From Siderastrea radians (lineage: Eukaryota > Cnidaria > Anthozoa > Scleractinia > Rhizangiidae), in NCBI GenBank assembly GCA_964017195.1, contig OZ024887.1:64549811-64613810 (forward strand): DNA of 64,000 nt. Reading direction: 5' to 3'. Every line of letters begins with the position of its first letter. Position 1 is the first letter of the stretch. Both the position numbers and the translations under genes were made by a program. Below the pieces are notes generated by a model. That model made no database searches, was not told where the DNA came from, and worked only from the letters and a program-made list of their open reading frames with translations. This document shows positions 35,822 to 45,871 of this stretch, piece by piece.

Positions 35822-38800
35822 TTAAAGTGTATATGACACGAAATTTTTTTCTTCGGTTTTTGAGAGTCTGATGTGTACAAAAAACGATACGGAACTTAAA
35901 GCCTGCCTAAAATTTTTAAAAACCTCTTTTTTCGTGGGCAAAAGACCCTATTTTTCACTTCAAAACTGTCCTGGGGACTGGGACCGAATTTACCGCCATA
36001 GTGACGTCAATCGACTTGATTGCGTTCCCGCGAACGCAGTGTTTTTGTTACAAATCGCCTCAAAATGTTGACATTGTCAGCAGTATCGGGGATCTTTTCG
36101 AAGCTTCCAAGACCTACAGTGAGAAAGAACAAGTAGGAGAAAAAATAGAGCTGTTTTAGGTCTTATCAAACCAGACAACAACGAACATTTGCGATGTCTT
36201 CTCTTCTTTCGTACTGTGTTGAGGATGTTGCTCTCAAGTCGAAGATTTATCCTGACTGTACATCAGTGGAAGCATCTCAGTTGTGAGATTTCTTTCTTGA
36301 GTTCTTTTAGGGTTTATCGAGAGCATCAAAGCCCTTGTGTTCACATAAACAGCTTACTGTTTCCATCAACCTAAGGAGAACCGAAAGTGCGGATTGTTTT
36401 GATGTCTTAATACCGCAAAAAATGTCGTCGTTCTTATAGAGAGTGCGCTGGATTTTCGATTCAAGAACGAGTTCCCAGAGTTTATTCCCAGCCTGGCCTT
36501 AGTTTCAGTGGTTTCTGCAGCAAGCAAAAGTGTTTTTACAGAGTGTAGAGAAAAGCCAATGACGAAATCGTTTTGTTGATAACATGGCCGTACGCAATCT
36601 ACTTCCAGGCCAGAAAAGACATTTATTTCCACTGTCGTGTTATCCTGCAATTAGAATCTATATACGCTTTACTTGAAAAACGGCACTGAAACTGACGTCA
36701 GCTCGCATGCTACTTGCCATATCACTGGCTCATTCAGGAAATGTAGCAGCTTAAATTTTTCAAACAACACAGTGCCATGAAAGCAATGTCACATTTCGCA
36801 TTAAAATACAGTTCATTTTGTTTTGTTTTGCAGTGGGTATGGTTTTCCAATATTGTAGAACTGTTATTGAATCATAACCATGTTCATTAGCTTTTAAAAT
36901 AACTGGTGTCCTTGAGCTTTTGGTGTTTCTAATACCACAGGAGGGGAGCGCAGCTCATCAAACTCTTCTAAAACTAACAGTTAATTACAAATAAACCAAC
37001 AGGAATTGACAATTGATGGGTATATTTGCAAATCAACAGTGGGTCTCCATATTGACTTCTTCTCAAACAATATTCCTATGAACAGTGGAAATCAACATCA
37101 ACCTTCATCAATAATAATCATTATCTTTATCAATAATAACTGGTCGATTACCAAAGCATATGTATCTCTCAGATACAGTGATGAGGATCCATACATGCCT
37201 TGTAGATATTATTTACAGTAGCTCACTGCCCCCCCCCGCCCCCCCCCCCCACACACACGCACACAACACAGGTTCCTAACACAGGGCTGGCCCCGCAAGC
37301 TTAATCTGCTTAAGCCTGTTTCTGATGGAGAGAGGTGGAAGCCCTGTATGGAGCACCTAAATTAATACCATAGTTCCTAATAACTGGAGACAGAGTTAAA
37401 GCTTGGGGCACTTGTGGCATCCTTAACATTGTAAATCACCAGTCAATTTTTACTTAGGAATAATTATTGTGTTTGTAACATGTTTAACATGTTTTGTAGT
37501 GTACCTGTTTCATCACAGCCAACAAAGAGTGGCAGTACAACAACAACAACAACAACAATTTATCTAAGTATTCCTATCTGGGAAGTTTCTAAAAATTATA
37601 TACAATGAAATGTATCGTTCTTGTTGACAATAGGTCACAATCCTTGCAGCAGAAGGAATGTCCTTCTGTCATCATCACTTGATCTTCAATTTTGAATTTT
37701 GATAGTTGATATTTATTGATTTATGAGAACCACCACCAAACATAAAGCAACAAGAGATAATGATTCCATGTTTACTTCATCTGACCAAGCTGGTGTAAAT
37801 CAGGTCAGGTCAGGTTATGGTCTTCAGTGAAAAGGCAGGAAATTTATTTCAGCCTGATTGGTAAAAACCTTCATATGTGGACATAGGATTAAACAAACTC
37901 CTAGAAAATGTTTGTCTTCATAAACAAATATAACGGAGTGAGACATTTTCCTGGAATTCTTTCAGCGACCTATTGATTTTCTTTCTATTTTCACTCTCTA
38001 ACAACTAGGCATTTACAGACTCCTCACAAAAAGAGTCAAACAAAATCCTGAACTCTTGTCTTGCTAAAAAGGTGATTTATTTAAGTTAAAATCCTTCATC
38101 CAGTGCAGTCAGGTTAAGACAGTGTATGCAAAGTCCAGTATAAAAATGTTATGAGTAGGCGATCGTCGTTGAAATTACATTGATATCATGGTGTCTTACT
38201 AAAGTCCAGAGAAGAATAAAAACAAATTTCATTTAAGACCGTACTGGTAGCTCTGTTCGCTTGTACAATCGAAAGTCAGTCACCACGCTATCGTACCTGT
38301 CCTGCTTTGCGAATGAAAAGCATCCCTGGGCTTTGCAGTAAAACTTCGTTGCTTATCGAGACAGATCGTTATAAAACAATGCTCGTTGGTAACCATATCT
38401 TCAAGTTAAAAACATAGCAAACATCAAAATCTCGAGTAGCCTGAGTGCTTCGATCTTGCATCTCCTTCAACACAATTATTTCGATTCCCTTGTCCCGAAA
38501 TGCTGGATCCGAGGAGTACTGAGTACTTTCCCTCCACATCGTCAAAAGGAATACGCAAACCACCGCTTTTTAGGCGCTTCGGCTACGAGAAACCTTTCCC
38601 AACTCTGCCAAGTTCCTTCCACTTTGACGCCATGTTGGTTTTCTTATCAAGTCGATTGACGTCACATTAGCTAATCACGTGATATTTTGGCCGCGCGAGA
38701 CGGCGACACTTTTGAAGTCAAATTTGCGCTATTTTCACCGCGAAAAAAGTACGTTTGAAAAGTTTGATGCCGGTTTAAAGCTTAGAATCGTTTTTTATAC

Positions 38801-38853
38801 ACATAAAACAATCAAAAACGGAAGAAAAAATTTTCGTGTCATATACACTTTAA
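35822..38853. mobile_element. 3.0-kb DNA transposon, TTAA-flanked, about 225-bp inverted ends
   Basis: TTAA at 35822-35825 and 38850-38853 immediately bound inverted ends reading AGTGTATATGACACGAAA. The similarity continues for about 225 bp (35822-36045 against 38630-38853), through TGACGTCAATCGACTTGA. TTAA duplication suggests a piggyBac- or Kolobok-type element. The interior holds broken frames: MSSLLSYCVEDVALKSK from 36194 and, on the minus strand near 38380-38630, one opening MASKWKELGRVGKG with stops. I could not identify a transposase motif. Simple repeats inside: C-run/CA at 37228-37265 and CAA at 37539-37559. Confidence 0.75.
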
Positions 38854-39030
38854 TTGACGTTTCAAAAATTTTACGCTTTCTTCAGGAGTACTCGACGGAG
38901 CCGTTCTGCAAAATAACCGTTCTGCAGGGTCACCATGAGCTGGCTGGCAACTTGTCAACTGGTATAGAAATCTTGCTGGCAATTTGCTGTTACCGAAAGC
39001 TTGCTGGGTCTGTGTTTACCAAATTATTCT

Positions 39031-39073
39031 ATGAAATTATGAATATATGAATTTCATATATTCATAATTTCAT
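39031..39073. repeat. Perfect 20-bp palindromic hairpin
   Basis: Arms ATGAAATTATGAATATATGA and its exact reverse complement, loop ATT. Pure A/T-rich sequence, about 50 bases upstream of the SINE. Confidence 0.9.
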
Positions 39074-39125
39074 CTTCATCTTTCCCGGGTATATTACGAA
39101 CCAATTAAATGACCAGCTCCCAGTT

Positions 39126-39196
39126 GGCTTGTTAGCTCAATTGGTTAGAGCGCTGCACCGGTATCGCAGAGGTCAGGGTTGGAATCCCGGCAAGCT
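39126..39196 (+). tRNA. tRNA-Thr(GGT)-like head of a SINE
   Basis: A 71-base cloverleaf-like sequence: acceptor GGCTTGT pairs with GCAAGCT using G-U wobbles, D-arm TTAGCTCAATTGGTTAGAGC, anticodon loop CCGGTAT giving GGT, and T-arm with B box GGTTGGAATCC. The B box has G where tRNAs have C, and an AC mismatch weakens the anticodon stem. The downstream sequence to about 39260 (CTTTTCGCAGCTGCATAAGTTGCG...ACTGCGAGGAT) looks like a SINE body. It is more likely a SINE than a working tRNA gene. Confidence 0.5.
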
Positions 39197-39270
39197 TGAT
39201 TTTTTCAGGCTTTCTTTTCGCAGCTGCATAAGTTGCGATAATAACTGCGAGGATCTTCTTTAGATTTATT
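39197..39270 (+). mobile_element. Body of tRNA-derived SINE
   Basis: Follows the tRNA-like head and contains CAGCTGCATAAGTTGCG and ACTGCGAGGATC, strings familiar from anthozoan tRNA-SINE tails. No clear poly(A) or duplication was seen. Confidence 0.4.
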
Positions 39271-39828
39271 TAAATTATTCTATGGCTGGAAAAATTATCT
39301 CTTCCGGTTGGCGTGACGAACTGTTGTTATTATAGCTGGCAAAACGTAAGGATGTCACGCGGCGTGATTTAGTGTTTCACTTCGTAAATGGTGAAATATT
39401 TCTTTGCTTTGTCGGTACCTTTTGTTTTGCTGTCACTAGAGGACGACCAGTTAATTTTTAATTGCAAAACGATATTGCGCATGCAACGTATCCAGTACTC
39501 TGAGCAATAACGTGGCGGTTGATGTCGTTAATATTTATTACTCCTGCAAACTACTGCCCATAGAACATGAAGAGATGGTCGCCTTGGTATATTTCTACTA
39601 TTTTGAGGAGGTGAGTGGCTAAGGTTCCTTTCAGGTTGTCCGGTTACCGACTCGGGAGCTTTCAAGAAATAAAATTGATATTTTTGTTTGATTTAGCACA
39701 CTAATCTGACTGAGCAAGTTTCGAAGGGGCGTCTCTCAAACCCCTTAAAATCTACCGGCTGCAATATCTCAGGAATGGCAGGGACTCGAATCGTAAGTAG
39801 GGTTGTTTTCAACAACTAGAATACTATA

Positions 39829-39871
39829 CTAGAATACTATAATGTGAAAGTTTCACATTATAGTATTCTAG
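39829..39871. repeat. Perfect 21-bp palindromic hairpin, one-base loop
   Basis: Left arm 39829-39849 starts CTAGAATACTATAATG; the right arm 39851-39871 is exact. A partial extra copy of the motif (CTAGAATACTATA) precedes it. Confidence 0.9.
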
Positions 39872-40250
39872 GACGTCATCTGGGTAATAAAGATACGCTT
39901 TTTCAGTTTTCTTAATTCAGCTCCGTTTATATTTAATTTTGTTGATCGTTGAATTAACCGACCACTTTGAATTTAAAAGCGAAGAAACGCTATCGCCAGC
40001 TGTATAAGCATTGATACCATCGTGTATTTGAAGGTACTGTATATATTTTGGATTTTGAGGAATCAAATAATAACATTTTCTTGTCCTAAATTGTGCCTTT
40101 TCTAATTAGTAGCTATCGCACGCTCTTCGCAAGATGAGCGGAGTCTGCCGTTGAAGATTATCTTAAGTTCGCGCGCGCGAATTCTACAGTACAGAATATT
40201 TTCTCGCGCGTTTCTCGCGTTCGTCGCGCTGGTCAAGCAAACTGACCTAC

Positions 40251-40300
40251 ATGCAGTGGAACCCCGATCTAACGAAACCCTAACGAAAGTTTGTAAAACG
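40251..40300 (+). repeat. Tigger/pogo-like terminal fragment
   Basis: CAGTGGAACCCCGATCTAACGA resembles the end of Tc1/mariner-Tigger class non-autonomous elements; a relative lies at 60855. No opposite end was located. Confidence 0.35.
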
Positions 40301-40413
40301 CGGCTTGCGCAGTGACTCCCGCAGAAAAAAGTTTTTGTCCTAAAATTTCAAGCACTAAATAAACGTCATTGTCTACTGAAACGTTACTAGACCTTTGCTG
40401 CGCTGGTGACGCG

Positions 40414-43400
40414 TCCACTGACAAGACCGTACCTTTGCTGCAAAACTTTGCAATTCATTTTGTGAAACTTTTGCGGTGAAGCACCTACTGACAAGACCGG
40501 ACCTTTGCTGCGAAACTTTGCAATTCATTTTGTGAAACTTTTGCGGTGAAGCATCCACTGACAAGACCGGACTTTGTTGCGAAACTTTGCAATTCATTTT
40601 GTGAAACTTTTGCGGTGAAACACCTACTGACAAGACCGGACCTTTGCTGCGAAACTTTGCAATTCATTTTGTGAAACTTTTGCGGTGAAGCATCCACTGA
40701 CAAGACCAGACCTTTGCTGCGAAATTTTGCAATTCATTTTGTGAAACTTTTGCGGTGAAGCACCTACTGAAAAGGCCCGACCTTTGCTGCGAAACTTTGC
40801 AATTCACTTTGTCAATCTTTTGCGGTGAAGCACCTACTGACAAGACCGGACCTTTGCTGCGAAACTTTGCAATTCATTTTGTGAAACTTTTGCGGTGAAG
40901 CATCCATTGACAAGACCGGACCTTTGCTGCGAAACTTTGCAATTCATTTTGTGAAACATTTGCGGTGAAGCACCTACTGACAAGACCGGACCTTTGCAGC
41001 GAAACTTTGCAATTCATTTTGTGAAACTTTTGCGGTGAAGCATCCACTGACAAGACCAGACCTTTGCTGCGAAATTTTGCAATTCATTTTGTGAAACTTT
41101 TGCGGTGAAGCACCTACTGAAAAGGCCCGACCTTTGCTGCGAAACTTTGCAATTCACTTTGTCAATCTTTTGCGGTGAAGCACCTACTGACAAGACCGGA
41201 CCTTTGCTGCGAAACTTTGCAATTCATTTTGTGAAACTTTTGCGGTGAAGCATCCATTGACAAGACCGGACCTTTGCTGCGAAACTTTGCAATTCATTTT
41301 GTGAAACATTTGCGGTGAAGCACCTACTGACAAGACCGGACCTTTGCAGCGAAACTTTGCAATTCATTTTGTGAAACTTTTGCGGTGAAGCACCTACTGA
41401 AAAGGCCCGACCTTTGCTGCGAAACTTTGCAATTCACTTTGTCAATCTTTTGCGGTGAAGCACCTACTGACAAGACCGGACCTTTGCTGCGAAACTTTGC
41501 AATTCATTTTGTGAAACTTTTGCGGTGAAGCATCCATTGACAAGACCGGACCTTTGCTGCGAAACTTTGCAATTCATTTTGTGAAACATTTGCGGTGAAG
41601 CACCTACTGACAAGACCGGACCTTTGCAGCGAAACTTTGCAATTCATTTTGTGAAACTTTTGCGGTGAAGCATCCACTGGCAAGACCGGACCTTTGCTGC
41701 GAAACTTTGCAATTCATTTTGTGAAACTTTTGCGGTGAGGCACCTACTGACAAGACCGGACCTTTGCTGCGAAATTTTTGCAATTAATTTTGTGAAACTT
41801 TTGCGGTGAAGCATCCACTGACAAGACCGGACCTTTGCTGCGAAACTTTGCAATTCATTTTGTGAAACTTTTGCGGTGAAGTGTCCTCTGACAAGACCGG
41901 ACCTTTGCTGCGAAACTTTGCAATTCATTTTGTGAAACTTTTGCGGTGAAGCACCTACTGACAAGACCGGACCTTTGCTGCGAAACTTTGCAATTCATTT
42001 TGTGAAACATTTGCAGTGAAGCAACTACTGACAAGACCGGACCTTTGCTGCGAAACTTTGCAATTCATTTTGTGAAACATTTGCGGTGAAGCACCTACTG
42101 ACAAGACCGGACCTTTGCAGCGAAACTTTGCAATTCATTTTGTGAAACTTTTGCGGTGAAGCATCCACTGGCAAGACCGGACCTTTGCTGCGAAACTTTG
42201 CAATTCATTTTGTGAAACTTTTGCGGTGAAGCACCTACTGACAAGACCGGACCTTTGCTGCGAATTTTTTGCAATTAATTTTGTGAAACTTTTGCGGTGA
42301 AGCATCCACTGACAAGACCGGACCTTTGCTGCGAAACTTTGCAATTCATTTTGTGAAACTTTTGCGGTGAAGTGTCCTCTGACAAGACCGGACCTTTGCT
42401 GCGAAACTTTGCAATTCATTTTGTGAAACTTTTGCGGTGAAGCACCTACTGACAAGACCGGACCTTTGCTGCGAAACTTTGCAATTCATTTTGTGAAACA
42501 TTTGCAGTGAAACAACTACTGACAAGACCGGACCTTTGCTGCGAAACTTTGCAATTCATTCTGTGAAACTTTTGCGGTGAAGCACCTACTGACAAGACCG
42601 GACCTTTGCTGCGAAACTTTGCAATTCATTTTGTGAAACATTTGCGGTGAAGCACCTACTGACAAGACCGGACCTTTGCAGCGAAACTTTGCAATTCATT
42701 TTGTGAAACTTTTGCGGTGAAGCATCCACTGGCAAGACCGGACCTTTGCTGCGAAACTTTGCAATTCATTTTGTGAAACTTTTGCGGTGAGGCACCTACT
42801 GACAAGACCGGACCTTTGCTGCGAAATTTTTGCAATTAATTTTGTGAAACTTTTGCGGTGAAGCATCCACTGACAAGACCGGACCTTTGCTGCGAAACTT
42901 TGCAATTCATTTTGTGAAACTTTTGCGGTGAAGTGTCCTCTGACAAGACCGGACCTTTGCTGCGAAACTTTGCAATTCATTTTGTGAAACTTTTGCGGTG
43001 AAGCACCTACTGACAAGACCGGACCTTTGCTGCGAAACTTTGCAATTCATTTTGTGAAACATTTGCAGTGAAGCAACTACTGACAAGACCGGACCTTTGC
43101 TGCGAAACTTTGCAATTCATTTTGTGAAACTTTTGCGGTGAAGCATCCACTGACAAGACCGGACCTTTGCTGCGAAACTTTGCAATTCATTTTGTGAAAC
43201 TTTTGCGGTGAAGTGTCCTCTGACAAGACCGGACCTTTGCTGCGAAACTTTGCAATTCATTCTGTGAAACTTTTGCGGTGAAGCACCTACTGACAAGACC
43301 GGACCTTTGCTGCGAAACTTTGCAATTCATTTTGTGAAACATTTGCGGTGAAGCACCTACTGACAAGACCGGACCTTTGCTGCGAAACTTTGCAATTCAT

Positions 43401-43510
43401 TTTGTGAAACTTTTGCGGTGAAGCACCTACTGACAAGACCGGACCTTTACTGCGAAACTTTGCAATTCATTTTTTGAAACTTTTGCGGTGAAGTATCCTC
43501 TGACTAGATC
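40414..43510. repeat. 70-bp satellite array, about 44 units, with higher-order repeats
   Basis: The unit reads CACCTACTGACAAGACCGGA then a conserved CTTTGCTGCGAAACTTTGC, AATTCATTTTGTGAAAC and TTTTGCGGTGAAG. Variant classes (CATCCATTGA, GTGTCCTCTG, CAACTACTGA, CATCCACTGGC, AAAAGGCCCGAC) recur in fixed order. Blocks repeat at about 350, 280, 491 and 561 bases (multiples of 70 plus 0 or 1). Ends are more divergent than the middle. Minus-strand frames of 106 codons inside it are by-products: most units keep two of three frames open. Confidence 0.95.
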
Positions 43511-44149
43511 GGTGGCGCAGATGGTACTCGCCTGTATGTACTTTGTTCTCATCACGTTTTGACGTCATCTGTGCGTTATCAGAGTACACACATAGCCCAA
43601 TTTAATCTATTTGTTAAGTCTTCACTTCTACTACGGTACTTAAATTGCAGTTAACGCCGTGAGACTTTGCAATGAGGTGATTGACTACTGAAACCTGACT
43701 TGACTATTGCTGCGAAACTCAATATGCAAATCTCGTAGCGTCTTTAAAGGTTATCACTAGGTAACAGTATCTGTGCGTGCAATTCCTCAGTAAATGTCAA
43801 GTTCGGCGCCTCGATAAGGTAAGTGATACAAGTGATGTGATATATAATAGAGGAAAAAAGACTTGGAACTTAAAAAAATACCATTGAAGATCTAAAGGCC
43901 TTCTGTTATTTGCTGGGAGATAAGGTTTTGAAATAAACGGGTTGGAAAGTGAAATTTCAATGAAAAAATGGAAAAACAACGTTTTTGACATGAAATTTAT
44001 CTCTTCATGCTAAATTCAAGCAAAAATCTGTTCTAACCGTTATATTTTCCAAAATTCTCAAATTGCCATACCCTGGGCATTAAAAAGTCCAGGCAGTGGG
44101 CCATTTTAAAAAATCTCATCTCCAGGGCATGAAAAAACTCGGCACATGC
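43511..44149. other. Non-genic stretch right of satellite
   Basis: GGTGGCGCAGATGGTACTCGCC at 43511 resembles an isolated SINE A-box region. No gene recognised. Confidence 0.35.
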
Positions 44150-44740
44150 CCTGCAGCCCGAAAGTTTCAACTCTTGCCAAGGATGATATCGAGGCTGGTT
44201 CATGGAAACGAGGTTGAATTTTATGCAGGGCATGAAATCGGATGATATCGAGGCTACTGTACGGAAACGAGGTTACATTTCATGCCCGGCATGAAAATAT
44301 NNNNNNNNNNNNNNNNNNNNNNNNNNNNNNNNNNNNNNNNNNNNNNNNNNNNNNNNNNNNNNNNNNNNNNNNNNNNNNNNNNNNNNNNNNNNNNNNNNNN
44401 NNNNNNNNNNNNNNNNNNNNNNNNNNNNNNNNNNNNNNNNNNNNNNNNNNNNNNNNNNNNNNNNNNNNNNNNNNNNNNNNNNNNNNNNNNNNNNNNNNNN
44501 AAATTTCATTCCCGTTTCATGCCCGGCATGAAATCGGGTGATATCGAGGCTACTGCACGGAAACGAGGTTGCATTTCATGCCCGGCATGAAAATCTAAAT
44601 TTCATGCCGGGCATGAAATCGATGGAAACGTAAATTTCACGCCGGGCATGAAAATATCTATTTGGCTGATTTCAAGCCTGGCCGGGCATGAATTTAGGTC
44701 TCAACCAGTTCCATGAGGGGCATGAAATTTAGTCCCTGCC
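44150..44740. repeat. Array of CATGCCSGGCATG palindromes, cluster 1
   Basis: Palindromes at 44281-44293, 44518-44530, 44577-44589 and 44603-44615, with degenerate forms at 44226, 44639 and 44682. They are embedded in a roughly 55-60 bp unit that also contains GATATCGAGGCTACTG and GGAAACGAGGTT. The N gap lies inside the array, which probably caused it. Confidence 0.75.
44301..44500. other. Assembly gap (200 N)
   Basis: Placeholder-length gap within the palindrome array; frames crossing it are artefacts. Confidence 0.99.
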
Positions 44741-45651
44741 TTATCTGCAGTTGAAAATTTGGACGCTTTCTGTCGGTAAGTTCATTAAATGGCGCTCGGA
44801 TTGTGTCATGCAATCTTCGGCTGGATCAGCTTTTCAGTGACTGGTGATCTCATTGCAATCCTCTAAATCACTGAATAAACAAATTTTGTCGAGAAAATTT
44901 GTAACCTTTTATTTGCTAGGTTTTGTTCCTAAAGTTCACAGTATAATACTCTTTAGTCGACCATTCGGTCCCCTTTCCCCCCCTCCGCCTTTATCAGTTT
45001 TTGATTGCATTGGTATCAATAGCTTATGCCAGTGAAAACATTCTTAGAATTGACACTACCGGTAATGCACGTCTTTGATCACTAATGCTCGGCTCAGTTA
45101 CTGAATCAACCACCACCCACCAACACACTCATTCGCACACTCACTGCACTCATGTTATGACAAAAGCTTCTGTGCGGACAACATTGACGCTGTCCTCCTA
45201 TTCCATAACGTTGTATTGAGCTTGGACTTCTTCGACTGCAAAGTGAAGAGAGATATATATTAAAGAGAAGAACAAATAGATGCACAGTTGACATAAGCCC
45301 AGGGTGAAGTATATACAGTCGAACCTCCCAGTGCGACCACATCCCTTGACAGCGACCACCTAAATTCCCCCAGTCATTTCACTATAGCTGCCGCAAGCGA
45401 CCACCTCCGTAAGTGTCCACTTTTAGGCGGTGAAATTTTCCATTGTTTTTAACTTCCGATAAGCAACAACTACAGCAGTGGGAACCATGGACTCCTTCCT
45501 TGAATTAGGGTTGTGTTTTCTTTTCACATTTGTGTTTTCGCTACTTTTAAAGACATACGCTGTATTAGGTATTTCCAGGGGCATATCTGGTATTTCATAA
45601 GGCAAACTGTTATCGTTTCAGCAATTATCCTGTCCGTATAATAACAGATAA
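44741..45651. other. Non-genic, with Tigger-like terminal sequence
   Basis: At about 45315-45440, CAGTCGAACCTCCCAGTGCG, GCGACCACCTAAATT and GCGACCACCTCCGTAAGTG resemble the end of a Tigger/pogo-type MITE. No gene seen. Confidence 0.4.
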
Positions 45652-45871
45652 TAGCGACCTTCAGATCGGACCACGAGTACGAGATTGAGTACGACTTGAA
45701 TTCCTTGTCGCGCGCTTTTGTGATCTGTCCTGTGAATATCGTTCACTTAGCATTCTCCTCCGCTGGTCAGCAACAGGGAGGAACGATGGCTTTGAGAACG
45801 TAACGGTTTTGAAATGTGAAAGTCGAACTCGTACTCAATCTCGTATTCGTAGTCAGATCTGAAGGTCGCTA
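45652..45871. repeat. 220-bp MITE with ~50-bp inverted ends
   Basis: Starts TAGCGACCTTCAGATC and ends with GATCTGAAGGTCGCTA; the arms continue through GAGTACGAGATTGAGTACGA and its complement. A TA or TAA duplication beside the ends is possible. Confidence 0.8.

Noticed and set aside
39126..39196. Functional tRNA-Thr gene
   Set aside because: B-box substitution, weakened anticodon stem and a SINE-like 3' body point to a SINE copy.
40373..43016. Minus-strand 70-106 codon frames with recurring SxQKFHKMNCKVSQQ-like peptides
   Set aside because: They follow the 70-bp satellite and shift frame every unit; no gene signals.
40414..43510. CRISPR-like regular repeat
   Set aside because: Eukaryotic tandem satellite; units are contiguous with no unique spacers.
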